NCBI GenBank assembly: GCA_932521035.1 | Contig: OW051492.1 | Span: 2,790,001-2,854,000 of the forward strand | Length of the DNA stretch: 64,000 bases | Source: Oscheius dolichura | Taxonomy: Eukaryota; Nematoda; Chromadorea; Rhabditida; Rhabditidae | Direction of reading: 5' to 3' | In this document: one piece after another, positions 44,401 to 55,484 of the stretch | Layout of the letters: every line of letters begins with the position of its first letter | Numbering within the stretch: the stretch's first letter is position 1 | Made by a program: the position numbers and the translations under genes | Notes under the pieces: generated by a model | The model's input: only the letters and a program-made list of their open reading frames with translations | Databases searched by the model: none | Told to the model about the DNA's origin: nothing

Positions 44401-47400
44401 CAAATAAAAAGTAAGCATTTAGAAAAAGATGGAGGAGCGGTGGAAGGCAGAAGACTGCTTTCGTAGATATGTTGATGCCCTAACTGACTACACCATCGAT
44501 GAAATGTTTCGTAAATGTGCCAAGACCCATGGTTACGTCTTCTTTGCATGCTTCTTCTATCGGTTTCTGGTGAGTTCCCGATCGGTGCACATTTTCATTT
44601 ACTTACATTTTAGGATTTAGCACTCGACGACTACGATATCCACAAGTTGGAAAAGGAATTGATAATCTTTCGTGATACTGCTTTCCAGATACCCGCACTA
44701 AGAAGAATATTCGCGGATATGAACTTCAAAAAGGTATGCCCATATATATAGGGACCGCAAAGGCGCGCGCCAGGGCGGCAACACTTTTTGTTCCGCAATT
44801 TTGGTATTTGGGTGTGCTCGTTACAAAAGACTTCGGCATGCCGTTGTTATACATTACTTCGAGTTTAAAATGACACCCAGTAGCTAAAATTAGATGGAGA
44901 ATCGAATGGCAACTTCAGTTTTTTATTAGAACTTCGGTTTTTACCATAAATTAGTACCGTAAAACCTCTGATACAACCCCCTGTGTTTTTATATTTCGAT
45001 TACTTTTTTTGCGGTCGTTGCATTGGAGAGGGGGGTTCCTATTAGAGGGGGTGACTTTATATTTCGATTGATTTTTTCAGGACCAACTATTTCGATTGAT
45101 TTTTTCAGGATCTTTTGGGGCGGGGGTTGTATCAGAGGTTTTACGGTATGTTAAAAATAACTTTATCGATATCTCGGCACTATGAAGACATCAACTCATT
45201 TTTATTGTTGTTTTTAATAGAGTTTTTGGTGTAGAATTTACTTTAAAAAAAACCAAATCAATCTGCTGCTGCCAAAATTTTAAAAATTGATTGAAATATG
45301 CAATTTTTGCACAAGAAGAAAAAGGTATTTTTTTCAAAAAGCATAACTTCTAATTTGTTTCATAATTTTAAGCAGCTTTTTTACTATGGATAAAAATAAA
45401 ATGGTAGAAAAATAATAGCAAAATATATGATAAAATATTGAAAGAGAAATAGTCAATTTTTCATGAGTCCCTTTTTGGCTTTTTTCGGCTTAACCAGCAT
45501 CGATCAACATCATTTTTTTTGTGAATCTTGTTGCTAATGCTATTGGCAATTATTAGGAAAAAAAGTGTACACATTGGCTGCTGCCAAAATTTTTAAATGT
45601 ATATTTAGTGATTCAATTCAGTAAAATAACCAATATTTTCGAAGGTAATCGCGCACCACAGCAAATGCATTTTCATCTTTTGCGCTTTTCTCAATAATGT
45701 GATACTATTCTCCGCTAATTTTTATTGCATTATTCTCGTCACATTATGAGCATCATTTTGATATAAAAATCCAAAAAGCAAAAAATTTTGACGTCGGCGG
45801 GGATCGAACCCTCGACCTCTGAATCGTTGACCCTCCGACCAAAATTTGTTCTGGAAAACGATTGCGCACCAGCCTTGTTGAATTGCGAATATCTCGGCAC
45901 TGAATGGGCCAATTTGGTAACTCTAAAAAGAAAAGTTGTAAGTTACGGTCAGATCTCTCGATTAACACTAAAATCGGCGCCCTGTGACAAAATCTAGTTT
46001 TCACTTTGCGGTCCCTACATATATATTCCCATATACAATTAAAATATCTTTTCTAGCAAATGGGAATACTTCTTTCTAGCACAATGAAACAACTTCCACA
46101 AGAACAGGTAACATAAAAAACATTTAGAAAGTTCTAGAATGAAAAATAATATTATATAGCTACCAATTGGTCTTCAGATCGATCACATCTTCAATTACAC
46201 ATGGGCAAAGCTTCACACGACGGATATGATTGGGGTGCGTTTGTAAATATACTATAATTCGTTTATACAGAGAACAATGCTGGAGCAATTCGAGAAGTCA
46301 TCTCTCCGATTAATCAAACGTCTAGGATTGGGCGCTCAAGCTGAAGCTTCGCTTGTTCGAGTGCCTAATTATCCGTTTGAAGTGGTTGCAAAGCTTGCCA
46401 TAGATATCGAATCATTCTATGAAATAAGCGGCGAAATAGACAGTCTCATGAGGGAAAGTCAGGAACTGGAAACGCGTAAAAACTACATTTCAGACTCAAT
46501 CTCATCCGCATGTTTTACACATTTACGGCTATGTGGTTGAATTTGGTGACCATGTTGGAATTGTTATGGAATACTGTAAAGGGGGAACTGTTCAAAATGG
46601 TAAGGAGTAGTTTGTAGTCCCGCTTGGAAGAAAGTTTCGTCGAGTTCGGCTTTTACTTTTGCTCTGGTCTGGGTCGGTCGATCCTTTTTGGACTTCCACC
46701 CTAGCAATTGTAAAAAGCTCCGCTGCTCGTAGCCTGGACAACCGCGCAGTGTACTATGTCCAACGTGCTGAAACTCCGACTGGGGACACTCAACGTGAGA
46801 TCCATTAGGACCCCCGCGCGCCATGCCGAGCTGCAAGTCGCGTTTCAATGGATATCGCCGAACATGGAGTCGATGAACCTCATCGACTTCATCCTCTGTG
46901 CTGATCCAACCATCTTCACCGACATTGATATCATCAGCCGCCTTCGCTACACTTCGGATCACCGTCTCCTTCTAGCCAAGATCTCCATAGAAGGAAGACG
47001 AGTACATCTACCGAAGCCACGTCCGAAAATGGAGCTCCATCGTTCTCTGTTCTCGTATGCCATTCAACAACTGGCAGAGCAACAGGACCTCTCCAACTAC
47101 GGTACGCTGGTGGAGGCAATACAGCTGGCCTCCGAAGTCGCATCGACGCCCGTCCCACTTTCCTCCTACCAGTCCGCCAAGACCGACGACCTCTTCCGGA
47201 AGCGACACGAACTCCGCCATCGTCGAGTCACCAGAGCCACCATCATCGAGCTCTCCATGGTAAACAAGGCTCTCCGCGTATCGCTGAAAGAAGATTTGGC
47301 GAGAAAATATTTGACCCGGGTTAGAGATGCAGTAGCAGCAGGAAGAAGCATCAGGAAGGCGCTTGCCTCCAATCAACTGGCAACACCACGACTTTCACAG

Positions 47401-49491
47401 CTTCTGGATCCGAGAGGAGTCGTCGCCAAGACACCTGATGACGTCCGGAAGGTAGTCGCCAACTTCTACAACGAGCTCTGCCGATGCCAACAACCCCGAA
47501 TTCTGCCTGCAATGGACGAGGAAGAAGAAGTGCCAAGGATCCTGCCTGTCGAGGTTGAGAAGGCCATTATGAAGCTGAAATATGGCAAAAGTCCTGGACC
47601 AGATTGCATTTCTTCTGATATGATGAAAACCATCAAGGACGTCCTCTCATCCCAATTAGCTACTCTTTTCAACAATATACTTGAAGAAGAAGACGTCCCC
47701 GATCGACTTGCCGACTCCACCATCTCTCTCCTCTTCAAGAAGGGCAATCCTCTAGACGTCACGAACTACCGGCCTATATCTCTCCTGTCAGTCGTCTACA
47801 AGTTGTTCACCTCCATCCTTGGGGATCGAATGCTCAGGACGCTGGAGGAGAGCCAGCCGTCAGATTAAGCCGGATTTCGAAAAGGCTACTTCATCTTGGA
47901 CCACATTCTTGTCATCAAGGAACTGATCCAACGATGTCGTGTTGATATCCACGAAGGAGCTCCAGGAGATGCTGCACTATCTATCCGCTGAATGCAGTAC
48001 TGTAGGTCTGAAAGTGAACCAGAGGAAGACCTTCGCCCTCACAAACCGAAGTGAATCGCCTCTCCAAGTCAATTGTCACCAGATAGCCTACGCGAAGAAC
48101 TTCATCTACCTCGGAACCAGGATCTCCTTCGACAGGAACGAGTCGCTCGAGCTGACGAGACGAGTACAAGCTAGATGATACTCCTTCAACCGCTACCACC
48201 AGCTGATGACTAACAAGAGGATCCCAGTACAGCTGAAGAGACGGATCTACATTTCCTGCGTCGAGCCAGCCCTCTTCTACGGCTGTGAGACATGGGCTCT
48301 GCGACAGAGGGACGTCTCCAAGCTGGCCATCGCACAACGACGGATGATGAGAAAGATGCTGAAAGTCAGCCTTTTGGAACACCGGACTAACGAATGGCTC
48401 TACCAGAAGTGCCCTCTTCCGGACATCAGACGACGCTGTGCAGAACGGAAATGGCAATGGGCGAGAAGACTGGCCGAAGGAGACATCGACCGATGGACGA
48501 GAAGGATCGTGGAATGGAGACCATGGGAAAGAGGAAGGACACGAGGACGCCCGCAAGCGAGATGGGCAGACAGTTTCGTCGAGTTCGCGAGCCCTAACTG
48601 GATTAGACACGCTACAGACCGCGACCAGTGGAGAAGAAGCACGCTGCGACATGTGCATACATTGATATCGCAATAAAAGTTGAAGTTGAAAGTTGGAAGA
48701 AAGGCTTGAATGAAGGAAACGGAATGCATTTTTAGTGCTCGACGACCCGAATGAAGTCGTGGATGAGAGGCGCTCATTACACTGGGCAACCCAGGCAGCC
48801 AGCGGCCTTTTATTTCTGGAAAAGTATAAGATTATTCACAGAGACGTGAAGCCTGATAAGTAAGTAATTTTATAGCCGAACCAACGTGTCCAATACAGTA
48901 TGCTTCTGGACGTAACCAAATCCCATTTGAAGATTAGCGATCTAGGCATTTCTAAAATACTAACAGATAAGAAATCTCCGGATTTTTTCAAATTGCAAAC
49001 AACGGCTCGTTCGGACGAAGATAAAACACGAGCGGTATTGTTTGGAAGACCAGAGTCTACTGCTAAATTTGGAATGACGTCGGGGCGTGGAACCGAGGGT
49101 TACAGAGCTCCCGAAATTTTTACCTCCGTTTATTCCTCCGCTGTTGATGTATTCAGTCTAGGTCGTTCGTTATGGGCTATGATCTACCGCAGGTCAGCTA
49201 ATAAAAAATTAGCATGAAAATTTAGTAATCCATCCGAGACTCTAGTAGCCATAACTTGGGGTGCTCCCTCAATATCTAAAGCAGATGCACCTCTACCTGT
49301 ATTTACTCCTTCAGATAGTCTGAGAAGCATTGCTGGCAGGTAAGAACTGGGTAGTAAAATAATAAATCTCTCTTTATTTCAGAATGATGAATGGGAACCA
49401 AGAATTCCGGTCCACTATACAAGAGGCTTATAATAATCTTTGTCAACTATATGAAGATGACGGATGTTCCCAAACTTCTTCATTTCAATAA
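41438..49491 (+). CDS. K3: large kinase paralogue stretched by mobile elements
   Basis: Same exon order as K1, K2 and K4 but 8 kb long because its introns hold a 357-bp MITE (42007-42363), a 1.27-kb hAT-like element (44749-46017) and a LINE (46635-48692). Exon 1 is 41438-41719 (MDQLAFCEVVGALIASDEKN). The kinase domain starts at 46277: Gly loop GLGAQAEASLV (two positions off the usual GxGxxGxV), lysine in EVVAKLA, MEYCKGGTVQN, then after the LINE-bearing intron VLDDPNE, HRDVKPDN, SDLG and RGTEGYRAPE. I found no frame-breaking change in the exons, so the gene may still be expressed if the 2.1-kb intron is removed. AATAAA follows the stop. Confidence 0.75.
42007..42363. mobile_element. Palindromic MITE in a K3 intron (TA-flanked)
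   Basis: Two arms of about 105-160 bp in inverted orientation, starting TATAGTCTGTCAAGAAAAAA and ending with the complement. Arms include GGTCTAACGGA, GTGGTGGGAGCCTCTGGCGT and AATTACGGCAA blocks on both sides and match at well over 90 percent. Terminal TATA on both sides is consistent with a Tc1/mariner-type TA duplication. Total 357 bp. Confidence 0.85.
44955..45148. mobile_element. Nested mariner-type MITE
   Basis: Inverted ends TACCGTAAAACCTCTGATAC and complement, bounded by TA. About 194 bp, inside the hAT-like element. Confidence 0.75.
45781..45840 (-). repeat. tRNA-like 3' half (SINE-type) inside the hAT-like element
   Basis: On the minus strand GAGGGTTCGATCCCCGCCGA carries a B-box (GGTTCGATCCC) in a T-arm-like setting. 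No matching acceptor stem on the other side, so it is not a functional tRNA. A similar sequence lies at 60243-60325. Confidence 0.45.
46635..48692 (+). mobile_element. Internally deleted RTE-like LINE
   Basis: Flanked by an 11-bp target duplication TTGGAAGAAAG (46624-46634 and 48693-48703). The main frame (46756-47868) starts with the first strand of an AP endonuclease (RLGTLNVRSIRTPARHAEL), jumps to its C-terminal end (NLIDFILC, YTSDHRLLLAKI) and continues into reverse transcriptase (KSPGPDCISSDMMK, NYRPISLLSVVYKLFTSILG). It then breaks at a TAA, and the palm with the catalytic YADD box is missing before the sequence resumes near 47940. The 3' part (48206-48676) encodes the C-terminal RW-rich region (EGDIDRWTRRIVEWRP). 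It ends in a short (GTTGAA)-like tail as RTE elements do. Inactive; sits in the intron of K3 between the hinge and catalytic loop exons. Confidence 0.85.
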
Positions 49492-49495
49492 AATA

Positions 49496-49602
49496 AGTAT
49501 ATTTTTATGTAAATGAGCAATGTACAATAAACATGTCCAATTATGAGGACAATTGATGATCGTATACCATTTTATATTGATCCGCGGCGGTCTAATTTAC
49601 TC
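49496..49602 (-). pseudogene. Lipase 3'-end remnant downstream of K3
   Basis: Closely matches 55438-55545. On the minus strand it still reads ADQYKMVYDHQLSS then stop, against ADQYKMVHDHQLPS in the intact lipase. The upstream exons are gone. Confidence 0.75.
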
Positions 49603-49831
49603 TCAATTACTGATCTCTTTGCTTTGTGAATAAATATCGAGTAATCCTGAAACCATTGGCGAATATGGAGTATATCTAGTCTGGTTTATAGCCTGTTGAG
49701 TAGGAATGCCATGAATCGAGGATTAACCAACAGCGGCTGATGACTCACTATTTTTTTCCACAAACAATAACGTTCATTGCATTGATTTCCCAAGCGCTCA
49801 GAACACGTCAACTCTTATGTGTTCAAATGCT

Positions 49832-49839
49832 CTGATAAG
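49832..49839 (+). promoter_or_regulatory. GATA-type site upstream of K4
   Basis: CTGATAAG, 75 bp before the K4 start, in line with the second half of the site pair at K1-K3. The TTGTTTAC half is not intact here (TTGATTTCC at the aligned place). Confidence 0.45.
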
Positions 49840-49913
49840 AAAGGAATTTCTCTCCGTGCCCTACCCCAGCCTGTTTTCCGCCTTATTTGCAGATTTCCTA
49901 AATTTGAATATAA

Positions 49914-52900
49914 ATGGATCAACTCAATTTGTGGTGGTCCATTGGTGCTCTAACGGTTCCCGACGAAAGCAGAGGACTGCAAGAGAATGATCTTGTCTGT
50001 ATCATCACTTCCACCCCTGGCTCAACCATTCATCGAATGCTTCTATTGTTGAAGAACGAATTTGGGCCTTTTGGCGACCAGCTAAATCGGCTGTTTGAGT
50101 TGCAGAATTGTATAAATGATCCAAATTCCACTGATTATGTCGTCGCCAGTCAAAATGGTCATCTTACCAAAATAGCCAAGGAGTTTATTAGAATCGTTAG
50201 TCTAAATGAAAAAATATAGTGTTCAAAAAGTTGCCATATAGACCGCGCAGCTTTTTATAAATCCCATTTTTCGAGGTGGTTTTATATCCAAAATCTTCGA
50301 CGAATTCTCTAGGACCGTATATGATTTTGGCTAGGTGTTTCCTATCACCCAGACCCGCTACAGGCTCTTCTATTTCGACATTTTTGGCAAAGGGGCAATT
50401 AGACTTTTCTTCTACCCCTCTTGGGTCCAAATAAAGCAGCCTGTAACGGGTCAGACTTTTAGGAAATCTTAACCGAAATCTATATGCGGTTCTCGAGAAT
50501 TAGTAGAGATCATTTTGACACCAAAACCACCTCAAAAAGTGTGATTTCTAAATGCGTTACATGTGTTTTATTTGCAAGCTTTCCTTTCCAGACACACTAA
50601 TATTTAAAAAAAAAACGAATTCAGGTGGATCCGGAAGAATTCGAATCAGTGGCTTTGTCATATTTTCTAAATATTGACCAGGTCAATTTGGATACGTTGT
50701 CAGAATTTCTGACGTTTTTTGGTTGTACTACCACACCTTATATTGACAGTATTTTCAGTGCGGTGTATAGTGGCGTCACGGAGGCTGTAAGTGTTGTTTT
50801 CCGGGTTGCGGCCCATTTCGGCCACAAATTTTCACTCTGCTCTGTCCAGGGAACAAGCGTCATGTTTCAGATAACTCGGCTGCAAACCGCTCCCTTCCTT
50901 CAAAAAGAACAGGAACGAAACATCGTCGGCCTTATTTTCCAAGCCTTTTATCATCTTCTACACCATCGAAGCATTACAGTCCAGACCATGGGAGATCCAG
51001 AATTTGTAATTAAAAGCCTTCGAGGCCATAACATTTCCGCCCTTCAAAATCAAATGATGCCGAGTTTTGCTTTCTCAGAAGTGGCACTGATTATTTTTCA
51101 CGTGAGTAGAACTGTGACTCGTTTTAAGCAAGAAAATTGCAGCAATTATTGCAACGCATAAAAGACGAACAAGACTCGAATCCCTTCCTATATTTCGATG
51201 AGGACATTTTAATAGTATAGTCCATTTCCAACGAATAACCTCTCCGCTGCGGGATCAGGAAGCTGGCCCCACTGCTCGCCGAACCCGGCACTTTAAAGAT
51301 CTGCGCGCCCCAATGCTAAACTCTATTAGATGCATTTTTATGTACTTTTGATGGTTTATTTGACTTTACTGACACCGAATTACTATAGGACAAATGAGAA
51401 AACATCAAAATAACGCCAAATAGAGGAAAAACGAAACATGACTGGATTTCGTTCAGAGAAAACGCTTTTCAACGAAAAAACAGATTTCAGATGATCTAAA
51501 CGTTGGCCGACAACTCAAAATGTTCGTCTTATTGAGATCAGTAGATTGCAGTAAAAATTGGAAGAATCGTATGCTACACTTTCGAGAAAAAGATTTGATA
51601 AATTATATCAAAAGCGTTGTAGGACGAAAAGAGCGCGTAAACAGCGGACAATCGCGATCTTTATTATTGAGAACCTGAGCGCATGTTTTTGAGAAAAACT
51701 ACATATTATCATATTTTTCTGCTTCTTGCATTCGATCAGGCATATTGAATTCTACTAGAATGAATTTTTTTCAGCCCATTTCGATATCTCAGCGCTGAGG
51801 TATGCACTTTGGTGACTTTTCTCGTAAGATACATGGGCAATGCTTGGTGCCAACATTCATTCTAGTAGATTTCGATGTGCTGAATCGTTTGCCAGTTACA
51901 GAAAATCGTAAAAATATGTAGTTTTCGTGAATTCCATGCGCTCACTTATAGTTGTGGGCTTGGCGGGAAAAAAAGCACTGTCCGGAAATTTGAATTTTGG
52001 CGAGCAGTGACCCCGTAGCGGAGATGCGCCGCTAAATTTGAATTCGTGGAAAAGCCGTCAGTTTATTTCAGGGATACATCGTATTTTTTCAAAAATTAGA
52101 AGACTTGTACAGAACTTTATTCGACATCACCGTCAGTTGGCACCAAGCAAAGCTAATAATATTAGATTTTTAGATAGAAAATGTTTATCGCAAGGCGGCA
52201 GTTCGAAAGGCGTATTCAGCATTGGAAAAGTTTCACAGCGATAAACAGATCACTGTCAATGCACCCATTTTACTGCCAAATAGAAGAAGCTATCCAAAAG
52301 TTGTGATAATTTCCTGTATTGAGGCTATAGTAAGTAACTTCTGTAGTTCTTGGAAAGGAAATATTCAGGTAAATTCGCCCCCGAATTGTTTTGACAGCTA
52401 CGCCAACGCGTTTTGCTTCTTCTTATGTTTGGAGCCAAGTTTAATGCTTGCATTGGAAGATGAAACCTTCCGTCAAGACTGGACTAATTTATGACCCTTA
52501 CAAGTACATTTTAGGAAGTAATCCCGGTCCTAAACACCGCGTTGATAGAAAAAGGAAGTAGGAGAAATGATACTTTTGAAACGATTCTAGCAAACCACAG
52601 TATACCGGCTGTCCTGGAGAGGTATTACGTAAGTTTCCCTTATTTCAACGGCTCAACGGATATTCCACGGATTTAAATTTGGTGGCCGCTGTGGGACCAG
52701 GTTTGAAAGCTTCCTGGTCCCACAGCGGGGAGTTTCTTCCATGGAATATCCGTTGGAAATGGACAATAATCGATTATAGTTATACAAAATGGACACAAGT
52801 AAATGTTTCTTTTACAAGGAGAAGATGTTCTGTACCTTGACTTGCAGACAATTTGGTCAATTGTCAGATTCATCAGAGCTGTCAAAAACGTTAGAGAGTA

Positions 52901-55413
52901 CAAGGTCAATTATAGGAGGGCCTTCAGGGTTGTCTTAGTTCCTCCGGCTGAATACGATAGGGAACTTTATAGTCAAGTAAAGCCAGATATGAAGTTTACG
53001 GTACGGCTACAGCTACTAGAAGGAGAGGAACGGCTTCAGGTAGAGGAACTCCCTACAAAGAGAGACCACCTTTTCAGGAACCGATTATGTTTGAATACCG
53101 CCACAAACTCTACAATCAAATTAACTCGTTACCTAAAGGATTTCTTCAGACTGTAGGATATCAAAAATTTTCTCTTTAAAATGGCGTCTTCAGTGGGAGA
53201 GAAGCGACAAAATCTTAAAAGAGAATCTTCTTACATTAATGGAGGAAGAAGAAATGCACCTGGCCAAGTTCGTAACAGAATTGATTCACGACAGCGAGTC
53301 GAATGCTCACGTCTTGTTTCAAATTATTCTAGAGACTAATAAGTTCCAGGTATGTCGTAATTACCACAAAAATTACTTTTCCTAGACAAAGAAAGTTTTC
53401 GAAAGCATTTGGCATACTGGTGTCTGTTGGCATCTGCTTATAGTCTGTGTGGAGAAGTGTGAAGGGGTACGGACTCTTCTTCCACAATATTCAGAGGTTT
53501 TGAGGAGATAATATTGGCTGATCTTGTTTTCCTTTAGAGAATCCACAAGAAGTTTGGTGAGGCAACGACCTCGACAATGTCCTTCGGCACGCTACAGTAC
53601 TATTATCACAGATTGAAGAGCCATTTCAACGAGAAACAGCAGAAATTTATCGAAGTATTCAAGAGGCTAAATAGCTCAATTTGACTATATAGAAAAAGAT
53701 CGACGAGCGCAAAGAGGCAGAAGACTGCTTCTGTAGATACATAAATGGTATAACGGACTACACAATTGATGACAAGTTCCGTAAATTTGCCAAGACCCAC
53801 GGCTACGTTTTCTTCACATCCTTCTACTACCGATTTTTGGTAAGTTTTCCATTTATATGCATTGTTTACACGTCAAATATTATAGAATCTACTACTACAG
53901 AGCACCGATATGCATCAATTGGAAAAGGATCTGATCATATTTCGTGACACTGCCTTCCAGATCCCGGCGCTAAGATTGAGATTTGCGGATATGAACTTCA
54001 AAAGGGTAAGACAATAGCAACTAGGAATAAAAATGAATTTCAGCAAATGGGGGTCCTTGTTCGCAGCACAACAAAAGAACTGCCGAATGACCACGTATGA
54101 TTATATACAAAATCTAGGCTAAGTAAAGTTCAGGTCGATCACATCTTCAATTACACGTGGGCACAACTTCACGCCACGGATATGATTGGGGTAAGGGATT
54201 GGGGATACAATAATCCATTTATTTATGTAGAGAACGAAGCTGGAGCAATTCGAGAAATCGTCCGTTGACCTGATCAAACGGCTCGGACGGGGAGGGCAAG
54301 CCGAAGCTTATCGGGCCCGGGTGATTAATTATCCGTTTGAAGTGGTTGCAAAGATTGCCATGGACATTGAGTCATTCTACGAAATCAGCGGGGAATTGGA
54401 TAGTCTCATGAGGGTATACTGTAGGTAGAAATTGAACATTGTAAGGTTTAGACCCAATCACATCCCCATGTTCTTCACATTTACGGGTATGTGGTTGAAT
54501 TTGGAGATCATATTGGCATTGTTATGGAATATTGTAAGGGCGGAACCGTACAGGATGGTAAGAACTGATCTTCGAACATTTGAAATCAAATCAAATGAGA
54601 CTTTTTCCATCTTTCAGTAATCGACGACCCGGATGAAGTCGTGGATGAGAGGCGCTCGTTACACTGGGCAATCCAAGCAGCTAGCGGGCTTCTATTTCTT
54701 GACCAGCATGACATTATTCACAGAGATGTCAAACCAGACAAGTGAGAAATGTCCTTTCCGGACCAAACTGCTCATTACAGTATGCTCCTGGACGTAACCA
54801 AGTCTCACTTGAAGATTAGTGACCTTGGACTCTCTAAAATAGTAACAGAAAAGAAGGCTCCTGCTCTTTTCAAATTACAAACCTCGGTTCGTTCTTACGA
54901 AGATGAGTTAAAGGCGATGATGCTCGGAATACCACAATCTGCCGTGAAAATGGGAATGACTTCGGAATGTGGAACAGAAGGTTATAGAGCCCCAGAAATT
55001 TTCTCCCCGTCATATTCCTCAGCTATTGATACATTCAGCCTGGGCCGTTCGCTATGGGCTCTAATTTATCGGAGGTATAATCCTCAATTTCGAAAAGATC
55101 CTGCCTTGTTTAGGCTTCCTTCTGACACATTGACAGTTACAACTTGGGGTGCTTCGTCAAATTCTACTGCAGAAGTACCCCTACCATCGTTTATCCCATC
55201 GGATGAATTGAGAAGCCTCGCTGGAAGGTGAGATACTTGTAAGAATATAATGTCCTGATTAGAATGATGAATGGAAACCTCGACTACCGTGCTACTATGA
55301 AAGAAGCCTATGATGAGCTTTGTGAGCTCTATAAGAATGCTGTGAAAAGAACAGTAAAAGCGAAATTTGACCTACCTCCACTTACCCGCCGCTCCCGCTC
55401 AAATAGCCTTTAA
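49914..55413 (+). CDS. K4: large protein with C-terminal kinase domain
   Basis: Fourth paralogue, about 1,050-1,100 residues. Exon 1 is 49914-50196 (MDQLNLWWSIGALTVPDESR, GLQENDLVCIITS). Family blocks in the unrecognised N-terminal region include YANAFCFFLCLEPSLMLALE, KKIDERKEAEDCFCRYI, KTHGYVFFTSFYYRFL and HIFNYTW. The kinase domain runs from about 54236: GRGGQAEAYRA, EVVAKIA, MEYCKGGTVQD, HRDVKPDN, SDLG, CGTEGYRAPE. The catalytic set is complete. The C-terminus has an extra basic tail (KRTVKAKFDLPPLTRRSRSN) that K1-K3 lack. Introns hold TATAGTCC-family foldback elements (51216-52055 and 52655-52768). The first intron (50197-50624) is longer than in K1-K3. It converges on the lipase gene, with stops 72 bp apart. 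Confidence 0.8.
51216..52055. mobile_element. Foldback element, TATAGTCC family, long copy in K4
   Basis: Left end TATAGTCCATTTCCAACGAA with CTCTCCGCTGCGGGATCAGG; right side CCCCGTAGCGGAGATGCGCC and AAATTTGAATTCGTGGAAAA, but the last bases of the right end are lost. Inside, CTACTAGAATGAA and TTCATTCTAGTAG form a further inverted pair (about 51750 and 51863). Confidence 0.6.
52655..52768. mobile_element. Foldback element, TATAGTCC family, short copy in K4
   Basis: CCGCTGTGGGACCAGG pairs with CCTGGTCCCACAGCGG across a short loop, and CGGATATTCCACGGA pairs roughly with TCCATGGAATATCCG. The terminus TCCGTTGGAAATGGACAATA matches the family end. Confidence 0.65.
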
Positions 55414-55484
55414 ACTATCCATTTTACTCCGGAAAAATATGTATATTTTTATGTAATGGAGTAATGTACAATAAACATGTCAAA

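Larger units (their letters stand above)
44749..46017. mobile_element. hAT-like non-autonomous element in a K3 intron
   Basis: Terminal inverted repeats TAGGGACCGCAAAG and CTTTGCGGTCCCTA, flanked on both sides by the 8-bp CATATATA (44741-44748 and 46018-46025). TAGGG ends and an 8-bp duplication are typical of hAT elements. No transposase frame is visible. It carries a nested mariner-type MITE and a tRNA-like stretch. Confidence 0.8.

Noticed and set aside
47981..48673. 230-codon minus-strand open frame
   Set aside because: Antisense to the 3' coding part of the LINE; a shadow frame.
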